DNA of 64,000 nt, taken from the NCBI GenBank assembly GCA_030849945.1, contig JAVDKK010000002.1, positions 806,001 through 870,000 of the forward strand. Reading direction: 5' to 3'. Positions 1 through 8,579 of this stretch are shown here, piece after piece (the first letter of the stretch is position 1; each line of letters starts with the position of its first letter). The stretch is from Schauerella fraxinea. Its GTDB lineage: Bacteria; Pseudomonadota; Gammaproteobacteria; Burkholderiales; Burkholderiaceae_B. A program made the translations under genes and the position numbers. A model generated the notes under the pieces. The model searched no databases and was not told where the DNA came from. It saw only the letters and a program-made list of their open reading frames with translations.

Positions 1-557
1 GAGTTCTGCCAGCGCACCTTCGCGGGTTTGAGCGGCTTGTCGTCAAGCGTCAAGCCGTGGTTGAGCAAGGCCAGGCCTTCGGCCTTGAGCTGCCCGGAGA
101 CGCGCACCAGATATTCTTTTTCGACCGGCGAGGTTTCGCCGATCAGATGCTTGGCGATGCGACCATCCTGCGTGAGCACCAGCAGCCCGGTCGAATCGAT
201 ATCCAGACGGCCTGCCACGGCCAGCCCCTGGCGGTGCGCGGCTTCGAAGCGCAGCTTGGCGCGATCCGTGGCCGACCGGCTCTTGGCGTCGATCAGCGCC
301 ACTGCGGGCGTGTAGCCCTTCTCGGCCTGCCCCGACACAATGCCCATGGGCTTGTGGATGAGGATGGTTACGCGTGCGGTTTGACGCGTTTGCGCCGCCC
401 GCTCCAGCGTGATTTCCTGAGTGGGAAACGCGCGTTCGCCGAGCGTGGCGACTTCGCCGTCGACACGCACCCAGCCCCGTTCGATATAGTCGTCCGCTTC
501 GCGCCGTGAACAGAGTCCGCGCTCGGACATCAATTTGGATATTCGTACTTTTTCCAT
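1..557 (-). CDS. rRNA pseudouridine synthase (RsuA/RluF family), 3' end outside window
   Basis: Translating the minus strand from the ATG at 557 gives a protein starting MEKVRISKLMSERGLCSRRE, a typical S4 RNA-binding domain. It is followed by IHKPMGIVSGQ and by GRLDIDSTGLLVL, the RsuA-family motif that holds the catalytic Asp. The enzyme isomerises a specific uridine in rRNA to pseudouridine. About 185 codons are present and the frame is still open at base 1, so the C-terminus is missing. It is divergent from ubiC. The target uridine (RsuA, RluB, RluE or RluF type) cannot be settled from this fragment. Confidence 0.88.
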   Translation of the reverse strand, partial: MEKVRISKLMSERGLCSRREADDYIERGWVRVDGEVATLGERAFPTQEITLERAAQTRQTARVTILIHKPMGIVSGQAEKGYTPAVALIDAKSRSATDRAKLRFEAAHRQGLAVAGRLDIDSTGLLVLTQDGRIAKHLIGETSPVEKEYLVRVSGQLKAEGLALLNHGLTLDDKPLKPAKVRWQN

Positions 558-644
558 TGCCGCCACCAACATACAAACACGATGTTAACGCCTTCCCGTG
601 TGGTTTATGCCCGGCAATCCTGGATTTCGGGATAATACGCAGCC

Positions 645-1268
645 ATGACTTTGCTGAACCCTGCGCTTTCCGTGTCCCGCCCGTACGAAATCATGCAAAC
701 GCCCGCGCGGCAGCCGTGGCGTGACGCGGTCACGCCACGCCGCACCCCGGCCGAACGATATTGGCTGACCCGCCCGGGGGCCTTGACGGTGGGCTTGCGC
801 GGGTTGGGTCGGGTGGAACTCGCCGTGCTCAGCGAGCACGCCGCCGGCCTCACACGCGATGAAGCGCCCGCGGTCGGCCTGCCGGTGGCCTCGCCGGTGT
901 GGGTGCGTGAAGTCATCATGCTGGTCGACGGTATCCCGGCGGTGGTGGCGCGCAGCCTGACGCCGCTTCTGGCCTCGCACGGCGCTTGGCAAGGCATGCG
1001 TCGCCTGCGTACGCGCCCCTTGGCCGACATGCTCTATCACGATGCCGGGGTCACGCGCTCCGCGTTCACCACCCGGGCGCTCGATCGCTTTACGCCGCTT
1101 CACGGCACCGTTCACACCGCACTCGCCGCGCTGGCGGCCCGGCATATCGCCACGCCCTGGGCGGCGCAAGCCACGCCTTGGCTTGCACGGCGGTCGGTAT
1201 TCTGGCGCCTGGGGCAACCCTTGATGGTGGCCGAGTGTTTCCTACCGCCCTTTTGGCATCGAGCGTAA
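645..1268 (+). CDS. ubiC: Chorismate pyruvate-lyase
   Basis: UbiC removes pyruvate from chorismate to give 4-hydroxybenzoate, the first committed step of ubiquinone synthesis, in the cytoplasm. Family segments are visible: VREVIMLVDGIPAVVARSL, RPLADMLY and the C-terminal RRSVFWRLGQPLMVAECFLP, whose Glu matches the active-site Glu of the family. The full frame gives 207 aa. No good ribosome binding site precedes the ATG at 645. A -10-like GATAAT at 631-636 would leave almost no leader, so the ATG at 693 (191 aa) is an alternative start. The DUF2254 gene begins 3 bp downstream, suggesting an operon. Confidence 0.85.
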   Translation: MTLLNPALSVSRPYEIMQTPARQPWRDAVTPRRTPAERYWLTRPGALTVGLRGLGRVELAVLSEHAAGLTRDEAPAVGLPVASPVWVREVIMLVDGIPAVVARSLTPLLASHGAWQGMRRLRTRPLADMLYHDAGVTRSAFTTRALDRFTPLHGTVHTALAALAARHIATPWAAQATPWLARRSVFWRLGQPLMVAECFLPPFWHRA

Positions 1269-1271
1269 TTC

Positions 1272-2576
1272 ATGACCCGCTGGCAATGGCTGTTGATCCA
1301 GATGACACGCAAGCTGTGGTTTCGCGCCACGGCATTTTCGATTCTGGCGGTGGTGACGGCGCTGGCAGCGCTCCTGATCAAACCCTATATCCCCGAAGAC
1401 ATCCCGGCGCGCGTCGGCGCCGATGCGGTCGACAAGATTCTCACCATCCTGGCTTCCAGCATGCTGGCGGTGACCACGTTTTCGGTGAGTACGTTGGTCT
1501 CGGCCTACGGCGGCGCGGCCAGCAACGTGACGCCGCGCGCGATCAAGCTGCTCATGGAAGACTCGTCCACGCAAAATATGCTGGCCACCTTCATCGGCTC
1601 CTTTCTCTTCAGCCTGGTAGGACTGATCGCGTTGAGTTCGGGGGTATACGGCAACGCCGGCCGGGTGGTGCTGTTCGTGGTCACGATAGGCGTCGTGCTG
1701 CTGATCGTGGTTACCCTGTTGCGCTGGATCGATCATGTGTCGTCATTCGGCCGCCTGGGTGAAACCACCGAGCGCATCGAACGCGCAGCGACGGAATCGG
1801 CGCGGGCCGAACGCCAGTCGCCCTGCCTGGGCGCCATGCCGCTGCAGGCCGACGATCCTGCCTTGGCTGGCGCAAGCAGCAGCCACGCGATCTGCGCGCT
1901 TGAAGTCGGTTACGTACAGCATATCGATGTGCGTGCCCTGCAGGACGTGGCGCAACGCTTGGGTACGCCGATCCGGGTGCAGATTCGCCCCGGCGCCTTC
2001 GTCGATCCCTTCAAACCGATCGTGACCTGCGTGGCGCCACTGAATGACGAGGATCGCAAAGCTGTCGAGCAAGCGTTTACGCTGGGCGCGGCACGGTCAT
2101 TCGATCAGGATCCACGTTTCGGGCTGTGCGTGTTGACCGAGGTGGCCTCGCGCGCCCTGTCGCCCGCGACCAACGATCCCGGCACCGCCATCGATATCGT
2201 CGGCCGCCTGACGCGGTTGATGATGGTCTGGACGAACCACGCCAATACGGCAATGGACGCGCAGCCTTATCCACGCGCCACCCAGGTGCGGTACCCCGAC
2301 GTCTACCTGCCGCCCATCGCCATCGACGATCTGTTTGACGATGCCTTTACGCCCGTTGCCCATTACGGCGCGGGCAATCTCGAAGTGGGCATCAAACTGC
2401 AGAAGGCATTGGCAGCGCTGGCGCGGGCACCCCATCCCGAATTTCGGCGTTGCGCGCTGGCGCACAGTGCCCTCGCAGTCGCGCGCGCGCAGCAGGTGCT
2501 CACGATGGAAGTGGATATGGCGCGGCTACGCGCGGTGGCCGAGCATGTCGGCGTGAACGTTGGCTTGAACGGCTGA
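1272..2576 (+). CDS. DUF2254 family membrane protein
   Basis: 434 aa with about four hydrophobic segments in the N-terminal 160 residues (near 17-37, 58-78, 98-120 and 128-150), then a soluble C-terminal half. The segments SSMLAVTTFSVSTLVSAYG and SRALSPATNDPGTA are typical of DUF2254 proteins. These are inner-membrane proteins of unknown biochemical function. It lies 3 bp after ubiC and is probably co-transcribed with it. The stop codon sits inside the first unit of a 13-bp tandem repeat (2565-2603). Confidence 0.85.
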   Translation: MTRWQWLLIQMTRKLWFRATAFSILAVVTALAALLIKPYIPEDIPARVGADAVDKILTILASSMLAVTTFSVSTLVSAYGGAASNVTPRAIKLLMEDSSTQNMLATFIGSFLFSLVGLIALSSGVYGNAGRVVLFVVTIGVVLLIVVTLLRWIDHVSSFGRLGETTERIERAATESARAERQSPCLGAMPLQADDPALAGASSSHAICALEVGYVQHIDVRALQDVAQRLGTPIRVQIRPGAFVDPFKPIVTCVAPLNDEDRKAVEQAFTLGAARSFDQDPRFGLCVLTEVASRALSPATNDPGTAIDIVGRLTRLMMVWTNHANTAMDAQPYPRATQVRYPDVYLPPIAIDDLFDDAFTPVAHYGAGNLEVGIKLQKALAALARAPHPEFRRCALAHSALAVARAQQVLTMEVDMARLRAVAEHVGVNVGLNG

Positions 2577-2603
2577 CTGGAACGGTTGACTTGAACGGTT
2601 GAC
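2565..2603. repeat. Three tandem 13-bp repeats spanning a stop codon
   Basis: Units TTGAACGGCTGAC (2565-2577), TGGAACGGTTGAC (2578-2590) and TTGAACGGTTGAC (2591-2603) are consecutive. The UGA of the DUF2254 gene is inside unit 1. Because 13 is not a multiple of 3, the matching TGA of the three units (2574, 2587, 2600) falls in all three frames. Confidence 0.9.
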
Positions 2604-2647
2604 CCAAACCCCGGCGCTCACACGAAGTACGAAAACGTGACCCCGGC

Positions 2648-3184
2648 TTAACGCCAGACTTCCGGCTCGATCGTGACCGATCCTTGATCGTTCGATACGA
2701 AGGCGGACTGATCCGAAATGTTCACATCGAGCGACATCGTTCGCGTGGCCAGGCTGGCGAGCGTGTTGACGGCGTGTTGCGGCAATCCGTACACCTTGAG
2801 ATTGCGCATGCGCTCGAGCTTGCCGCGCACGCCCGCCCACCAGATTTCGCTGGCGTGGCCGCCATAGCAATAGATCACGACCTGATCGGCACGACCGCAT
2901 GCCTTGAGGATGCGGCGCTCTTCGGGCTGACCGACCTCGATCCACAAGTCGATCGCACCGGTGAGATCCTTCTTCCAGATATCGGGTTCGTCGACGTCGC
3001 TCAAGCCTTTGGTGAAAGCCAACGACTCGTCGGCATGCAAGGCGAACGCAAGCAACCGCACCATCATGCGCAGATCGGTTTCCGACGGATGGCGTGCGAT
3101 CGTCAAGGCATGACTCGCGTAGTAATGCCTGTCGGTATCCGCGACGTTGAGTTCGGTTTTGTAGATGGTTGCGCGCAGGGCCAT
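2648..3184 (-). CDS. yaeQ: YaeQ family protein
   Basis: 178 aa from the ATG at 3184 (MALRATIYKTELNVADTDRH), which matches the usual YaeQ start and length of about 180 aa. The longer frame back to 3238 adds a non-conserved hydrophobic stretch and was not used. Conserved segments include HPSETDLRMMVRLLAFALHA, LSDVDEPDIWKKDLTG and the tail of the fold around IYCYGGHASEIWW. YaeQ has a PD-(D/E)XK nuclease-like fold; a role in transcription antitermination has been suggested in enterobacteria but is not settled. It is convergent with the DUF2254 gene. Confidence 0.88.
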   Translation of the reverse strand: MALRATIYKTELNVADTDRHYYASHALTIARHPSETDLRMMVRLLAFALHADESLAFTKGLSDVDEPDIWKKDLTGAIDLWIEVGQPEERRILKACGRADQVVIYCYGGHASEIWWAGVRGKLERMRNLKVYGLPQHAVNTLASLATRTMSLDVNISDQSAFVSNDQGSVTIEPEVWR

Positions 3185-3334
3185 GAGTTGAATCGTTAGG
3201 GTCGCAAAGGCCGCCATCATACCGAAGGCCGCTGCCAAACGACGAACGCGCCGGTCGGCGCGCGCGTCATCGGTATTGCGGCAGCGCCTGCCGGCCTGGG
3301 AAAGGCGCAGCAGACGCCGACAGCAGGACCGGGT

Positions 3335-4963
3335 TTAGAAGCCGACAGCCTGGCCGTCGCGGCGGCTGTCGCTGGCCGCCACATAGCCGCGGTCGGCGTC
3401 ATCCGGCGACATGCGCCAGATGAACTGACCGGCGCCGAAGTCCATGTAGGGATCGGCCACCGACTTCAACTGATGCCCCATCGCCTTCAGGCCGGCCACC
3501 GTTTCGGGCGACATTGCCGCTTCCACGTCGAGCGTGTAATCGCGGTTGACCTTCCAGCGCGGCGCGCAGCATGCGGCCTGCGGCTGCTGGTGGTAGTCGA
3601 GCATGCGCACCACCGTTTGCAGGTGGCCTTGCGGCTGCATGTCGCCGCCCATCACGCCAAAGCTCATCACCGGCTTGCCGTCGCGCGTGAGGAAGCCCGG
3701 GATGATGGTGTGGAACGGCCGCTTGCCGCCTTCGACCACGTTGGCCGACTTGGGATCCATCGAAAAGCCCACACCACGGTTTTGCAGGCTGATGCCAGTG
3801 CCCGGCACGACCACGCCCGAACCGAATCCCATGTAATTGGACTGGATGAACGAGATCATCATGCCGCTTTCATCGGCTGCCGTGAGATAGATTGTGCCGC
3901 CGGCGTCCGGACGGCCAGCCGTGACCTGGCTGGCGCGCGACAGATCGATCAGCTTGGCGCGGCTGTCGAGATACGCGTCGTTCAACATCTGCGCCGGCGT
4001 GACCGACATGCTGCGCGGGTCGGCCACGTAGGCGTACAAATCTGCAAACGCCAACTTCATCGCTTCGATCTGCACGTGCTGCGACTGTGCCGAATCCAGC
4101 GGCATCGACGCCAGATCGAAACGCTCCAGAATGCCCAAAGCGATCAGCGCCGCGATCCCTTGACCGTTCGGCGGAATTTCATGCAGGGCATAGCCGCGGT
4201 ATTGACGCGAAATGGGTTCGACCCACTCGGGCTGGTAATTGCGCAGATCGTCCAGGGTCATGGCACCGCCATGCTGCTTGGAAAACGCCGCGATCTTCTC
4301 GGCCAGCTCGCCCTCGTAGAAGTCACGGCCCTTCGATTCGGCAATGCGGCGCAAGGCGTAAGCAGCAGCCGGCAAACGGAAATGCTCGCCCACAGCCGGT
4401 GCACGGCCGTCGGGCATGAACGCTTCGGCGTATCCGGGCTGATCTTTCAACTCGGCGGCAGCCGCTTCCCATTTGTGTGCCACCACGGGCGGCACGGCGT
4501 AGCCGCGCTCGGCGATCTCGATGGCGGGCTCAAACAGTTCGGCGAACGGCAGCTTGCCCAATTTTTCGTGCAGTGCAGCCCAGCCGGCAACCGCACCCGG
4601 CACCGTAACGCTGTCCCAGCCGCGCTTGGGCTGATTGGCCAAGCCTTGGTCGTTCACGCCATACTTGCTTTTGAAGTACTCGACGTTCCAGGCCGCCGGC
4701 GCCACGCCTGACGAATTCAAGCCATGCAGTTTCTTGCCGTCCCAGACGATGGCAAAGCAATCGCTACCCAAGCCATTGGACACGGGCTCGACCAGCGTCA
4801 TGGTCGCCGCCGTGGCGATCGCAGCGTCGACGGCGTTGCCGCCCTTGAGCAGAATGCGCAAACCGGCCTGCGCCGCCAGCGGATGCGAGGTTGAAACGAC
4901 GTTGCGGGCAAAGGTCGGAATCCGAACCGACGGATAGGGATTGTTCCAATCGAAGGCTTTCAT
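3335..4963 (-). CDS. Gamma-glutamyltransferase-like Ntn hydrolase
   Basis: 542 aa from the ATG at 4963 (MKAFDWNNPYPSVRIPTFAR). Family motifs: TSHPLAAQAGLRILLKGGNA near the N-terminus, NGLGSDCFAIVW, VPGAVAGW, and GGTIYLTAADESG where Thr357 aligns with the autoprocessing nucleophile, followed by GSGVVVPGTGISLQNR. Classical GGTs hydrolyse or transfer the gamma-glutamyl group of glutathione in the periplasm. This protein has no signal peptide, so a cytoplasmic location is inferred and the substrate is unknown. It is divergent from a LysR gene with a 94-bp gap holding a LysR-box-like dyad. Confidence 0.82.
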   Translation of the reverse strand: MKAFDWNNPYPSVRIPTFARNVVSTSHPLAAQAGLRILLKGGNAVDAAIATAATMTLVEPVSNGLGSDCFAIVWDGKKLHGLNSSGVAPAAWNVEYFKSKYGVNDQGLANQPKRGWDSVTVPGAVAGWAALHEKLGKLPFAELFEPAIEIAERGYAVPPVVAHKWEAAAAELKDQPGYAEAFMPDGRAPAVGEHFRLPAAAYALRRIAESKGRDFYEGELAEKIAAFSKQHGGAMTLDDLRNYQPEWVEPISRQYRGYALHEIPPNGQGIAALIALGILERFDLASMPLDSAQSQHVQIEAMKLAFADLYAYVADPRSMSVTPAQMLNDAYLDSRAKLIDLSRASQVTAGRPDAGGTIYLTAADESGMMISFIQSNYMGFGSGVVVPGTGISLQNRGVGFSMDPKSANVVEGGKRPFHTIIPGFLTRDGKPVMSFGVMGGDMQPQGHLQTVVRMLDYHQQPQAACCAPRWKVNRDYTLDVEAAMSPETVAGLKAMGHQLKSVADPYMDFGAGQFIWRMSPDDADRGYVAASDSRRDGQAVGF

Positions 4964-5015
4964 GGCGTTCACGCAGTCAGTTGAGCAAGGCGACACGGTA
5001 AGCCGCGATCGTGAT

Positions 5016-5036
5016 TAAATCAATTTGGCTTATTTA
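5016..5036. promoter_or_regulatory. Candidate LysR box between GGT-like gene and LysR gene
   Basis: A dyad TAAAT-N11-ATTTA lies in the AT-rich divergent gap and fits the T-N11-A LysR consensus. A second palindrome, AAATTAATTT (5048-5057), abuts the LysR start codon. Confidence 0.45.
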
Positions 5037-5057
5037 TCCGACTTACAAAATTAATTT

Positions 5058-5945
5058 ATGAGTACCATTCGCTTCATGCGCACGTTCCTGGCGATCGCGC
5101 GTCACGGCTCTTTCTCGGAGGCTGCGGAACACGTGGCGTTGACGCAGGCTGCCGTGAGTTTTCAGATGCGCGCCTTCGAGAAGGAAATGGGCCGCGAGCT
5201 CTTTGACCGTAGCGGCCGGCTGGCGCTGTTGAATCGTGCCGGCCAGGCGCTGGTGCCCGAGGTACGCGCCCTGCTCGACCAATACGACGCGCTGCGCCTG
5301 CCCAAAGGCGCGCCGGGCGAGCTTGGCGGCTCGGTGGCCATCGGCGCCATCGTGTCGTGCATGGGTGGCTTATCGAAGGTGGTGTCGCAGTTGAAGGCCA
5401 ACCACCCGCGACTCGACGTCCGGCTGCTATCGGGGAAATCGCACGAGCTTGCGCACCAGATCGAAGGCGGCGAGCTCGACGCGGCCATCGTCGTGCAGTC
5501 GGGGCGGTTACGCGCCAGCATTCGCATGACGCAATTGTATGAAGAGCCCATCGTAGTGGTGGCGCATGCGCATGCCACGGAAAAATCCGTGGTCGAGGTG
5601 CTGAGCCAGCATCCGTTTTTACGTTTCGACCGCAGCCAACGTACGGGCATGCGTATCGAGCAGGCGCTCAAACGGCTGGGCGTGAGCCCGCCCGATTTTC
5701 TGGAACTCAACGCCATCGAGACGTTGGTGTCGTTGGTGCGCCAGGAGGTGGGCGTCAGCATGTTGCCGCTCTTGCATGGCAGCCGCTGGAAAGACGATCC
5801 GGGCCTGCGCATCATGCCGCTGCCCAAAATGGCCGGCGTGGGCCCCCGCCAGATCGCGATGATCGAGCGACGGGATCACGCCCGGCAGGAAATCACGGCC
5901 GCCATTCGCGAAGGCTGTGGCCGAGTGTTCGAACGGCGCGATTGA
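5058..5945 (+). CDS. LysR family transcriptional regulator
   Basis: 295 aa. The N-terminal winged helix-turn-helix is clear: FMRTFLAIARHGSFSEAAEH and LTQAAVSFQMRAFEKEMG (residues 6-45). The rest is the periplasmic-binding-like effector domain, starting near residue 90 with GSVAIGAIVSCMGGLSKVV. It is divergent from the GGT-like gene with a candidate LysR box in the gap, so it probably controls that gene and itself. The effector is unknown; a gamma-glutamyl compound is a guess from context. Confidence 0.88.
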   Translation: MSTIRFMRTFLAIARHGSFSEAAEHVALTQAAVSFQMRAFEKEMGRELFDRSGRLALLNRAGQALVPEVRALLDQYDALRLPKGAPGELGGSVAIGAIVSCMGGLSKVVSQLKANHPRLDVRLLSGKSHELAHQIEGGELDAAIVVQSGRLRASIRMTQLYEEPIVVVAHAHATEKSVVEVLSQHPFLRFDRSQRTGMRIEQALKRLGVSPPDFLELNAIETLVSLVRQEVGVSMLPLLHGSRWKDDPGLRIMPLPKMAGVGPRQIAMIERRDHARQEITAAIREGCGRVFERRD

Positions 5946-6059
5946 GCAGCTAAGCCACCTTGAAACGCACACTGGCATGCGCGCGTAGCCGGATACAGCA
6001 GAAACCCGACGCGCCCGCATCTCAAACCGCCACGCACGCATGGCGACCCGGCCTAGTGC

Positions 6060-6398
6060 TTACAGGGCATCGTCATCGATCTCGCCGGTACGGATGCGCA
6101 GCGCGCGCTCGACCGGGGTGACGAAAATCTTGCCGTCGCCGATCTTGCCGGTGCGGGCGGCGGCAATCAGCGCGTCGATGGCGGCATCCACCCGATCGTC
6201 GGGCAACACGACTTCGACGCGAATCTTGGGCAGGAAGTCGACCACGTATTCCGCGCCACGATACAGCTCGGTATGGCCCTTCTGGCGCCCGAATCCTTTG
6301 ACTTCCGTCACGGTGAGGCCGCTTACGCCCACCTCGGCCAGCGCTTCGCGCACCTCGTCGAGCTTGAACGGTTTAATGATTGCGGTCACTTGTTTCAC
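6060..6398 (-). CDS. glnB: Nitrogen regulatory protein PII
   Basis: 112 aa, the exact family length, starting MKQVTAIIKPFKLDEVREAL from a GTG at 6398 with AGGA 7 nt upstream. The T-loop carries GHTELYRGAEYVVDF with Tyr51, the uridylylation site, and the C-terminal signature GKIGDGKIFVTPVERALRIR is intact. PII trimers sense ATP/ADP and 2-oxoglutarate and report nitrogen status to GlnE, NtrB and other targets. It lies 66 bp downstream of nadE on the same strand and is probably co-transcribed. GlnB and GlnK cannot be fully separated by sequence; the lack of amtB nearby favours GlnB. Confidence 0.92.
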   Translation of the reverse strand: MKQVTAIIKPFKLDEVREALAEVGVSGLTVTEVKGFGRQKGHTELYRGAEYVVDFLPKIRVEVVLPDDRVDAAIDALIAAARTGKIGDGKIFVTPVERALRIRTGEIDDDAL

Positions 6399-6464
6399 GT
6401 TGTCGTCCTGATGTTATTGATGGGCACAGCGACCCGAATGAATAGAGGTAAAGGATAGCGCCAA

Positions 6465-8531
6465 TTAGGCCAGGGGTTCGTCTGGCACGGTTTTGAGCTC
6501 GTCGAGCCACACCACTGACTCGGAATCGCTGGGTGCGCGCCAGTCGCCACGCGGCGAGAGCGACCCGCCCGTGCCCACCTTGGGCGCATTGGGCATGCAC
6601 GATCGCTTGAACTGGCTCGTCCGGAAAAAGCGATCCAGGAAAATCGCCAGATTGCGCTTGATGGCGGGCAGATCGTACTCGTTGCGCGCCACATGCTCGC
6701 CTTCGGGCCATTCGCCGGCCGTGCGATCGCGCCAGGCGGAATACGCCAGAAACGCCACTTTCGACGGCACGAAGCCGTAGCGCAGCGTGTAGTACAGGTG
6801 AAAATCCTGGAGTTCGTAGGGACCGATCGTGTGTTCGCTTTTTTGCTCGGGGCGATCGGTGCCGTCACCGGGCACCAGTTCCGGGCTGATGTCGGTATCG
6901 AGCACCGCCAGCAACACCTCGGAGCCGGCGCTGCCGATTTCATCCGTCTCGGCAATCCAGCGCACCAGGTGCGTGATCAGCGTTTTGGGCACGCTGGCAT
7001 TCACACTGTAGTGCGACATATGGTCGCCCACGCCATACGTGCACCAGCCCAACGCCAGTTCGCTCAGGTCGCCCGTGCCGATCACGATGGCGCCACTGAA
7101 GTTGGCAATGCGAAACAAATGACTGGTGCGTTCGCCGGCCTGTACGTTCTCAAAGGTGATGTCGTACTGCTTCGCGCCCTCGCCCGCCGGATGGCCGATA
7201 TCCTTGAGCATCTGCAGGCAACTGGGCCGGATATCGATTTCGCTGGCATCGCAGCCCACCACCGTCATCAACGTACGCGCCTGTTGCAGCGTACGTGAAC
7301 TGGTGGCAAAGCCCGGCATGGTAATGCCGATGATGTTGGACCGGGGCAAGCCCAGCACATCCATGGCCTTGGCGCACACCAGCAAGGCATGCGTCGAATC
7401 CAGGCCACCCGATACGCCGATGACCACCTTCGACATGCCGCTTGACGATAGCCGCTTGACCAGCGCCTGCACCTGTATGTTGTACACCTCGCGGCAACGC
7501 GCATCGCGCTGGCGGGTATCGGCCGGCACATAAGGAAAACGCGCCAGGCGGCGATTCAGCGGCAACGAAGGCTGCGCGATCGCTTGAGCCGCCAGCGGCA
7601 CCTCGACCGTGAGAAAACGATCGAGCGCGTTGCCGTGCGCGCGTACCGACTGCCCGAAGGTGGTCTGGCGCATGCGCTCGTGCGACAACCGCTCGAGGTC
7701 CACGTCGGCAAAGAGCAGATGCGATTCATTGGAAAAACGCTCGGATTCGCCCAGCATTTCACCGTTTTCATAGATCAGCGACTGGCCGTCCCAGGCCATG
7801 TCGGTCGACGATTCGCCTTGGCCGGCCGAGGTGTACAGGTAGGCCGCCAGGCAGCGGGCCGATTGCTGCGCCACCAGTTGATGCCGGTAACCGGCCTTGC
7901 CCACCACGATATTGGAAGCGGACAAATTGACCAGCACGGTAGCGCCTGCCAACGCGGCGAACGAGGACGGGGGAATCGGCACCCACACGTCTTCGCAGAT
8001 TTCCACATGGAACGTGAAGCGCGGAATGCCCGGCACGTCGAACAGCAGATCGGCGCCGAACGGCGCGGTCTGCCCGGCCAAAACGATCTCGCGCGCGCGG
8101 GCGCATTCGGCGGCGCTGAACTGGCGCGCTTCGTAGAACTCGCCGTAATTGGGGAGATAGCTTTTGGGCACCACGCCGCGCACCTGCCCCTGCGAGATCA
8201 CGACTGCGCAGTTGAACAGCAGATGATCCACGCAGATGGGCATGCCCACCACCATAACGATGTCGAGCTCGCGCGACGCGGTCAGGATCTCGCCCAACGC
8301 CCGCTCGCAGCCCTCGAGCAAGGCCCGCTGATGAAACAGGTCGTCGCACGAATACGCCGACAATCCCAGCTCGGGAAATGCGACGAACACGGCGCCGCCG
8401 GCCTGGGCCTGGCGCGCCAACGCGATCGTTTCAGCCGCATTGAAATCCGGATCGGCGACCCGGCATTGCGGAACGCCCACTGCCACCCGCACAAAACCGT
8501 GGGCGTAAAGATTGAAAAATTGCTTGGCCAT
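6465..8531 (-). CDS. nadE: Glutamine-dependent NAD+ synthetase, long form
   Basis: 688 aa from the ATG at 8531 (MAKQFFNLYAHGFVRVAVGV), chosen because AAAGG is 7 nt upstream. The N-terminal nitrilase-type amidotransferase domain has the Glu-Lys-Cys triad: Glu54 (FPELGLSAY), Lys123 (VPKSYLPNYGEFYE) and Cys179 (EICEDVWVP). The C-terminal synthetase domain has the ATP pyrophosphatase loop SGGLDS at 374-379. The enzyme amidates deamido-NAD+ using ammonia from glutamine. The length resembles the Mycobacterium tuberculosis type rather than the shorter 540-580 aa type. glnB follows on the same strand. Confidence 0.93.
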   Translation of the reverse strand: MAKQFFNLYAHGFVRVAVGVPQCRVADPDFNAAETIALARQAQAGGAVFVAFPELGLSAYSCDDLFHQRALLEGCERALGEILTASRELDIVMVVGMPICVDHLLFNCAVVISQGQVRGVVPKSYLPNYGEFYEARQFSAAECARAREIVLAGQTAPFGADLLFDVPGIPRFTFHVEICEDVWVPIPPSSFAALAGATVLVNLSASNIVVGKAGYRHQLVAQQSARCLAAYLYTSAGQGESSTDMAWDGQSLIYENGEMLGESERFSNESHLLFADVDLERLSHERMRQTTFGQSVRAHGNALDRFLTVEVPLAAQAIAQPSLPLNRRLARFPYVPADTRQRDARCREVYNIQVQALVKRLSSSGMSKVVIGVSGGLDSTHALLVCAKAMDVLGLPRSNIIGITMPGFATSSRTLQQARTLMTVVGCDASEIDIRPSCLQMLKDIGHPAGEGAKQYDITFENVQAGERTSHLFRIANFSGAIVIGTGDLSELALGWCTYGVGDHMSHYSVNASVPKTLITHLVRWIAETDEIGSAGSEVLLAVLDTDISPELVPGDGTDRPEQKSEHTIGPYELQDFHLYYTLRYGFVPSKVAFLAYSAWRDRTAGEWPEGEHVARNEYDLPAIKRNLAIFLDRFFRTSQFKRSCMPNAPKVGTGGSLSPRGDWRAPSDSESVVWLDELKTVPDEPLA

Positions 8532-8579
8532 CATTCGCCTTTCGCTCGACATGCCCGCAATTTTGGCACACGGCCGCGC

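Noticed and set aside
6028..6045. Possible terminator hairpin CGCCA/TGGCG downstream of glnB
   Set aside because: The stem is only 5 bp and no T tract follows on the minus strand.
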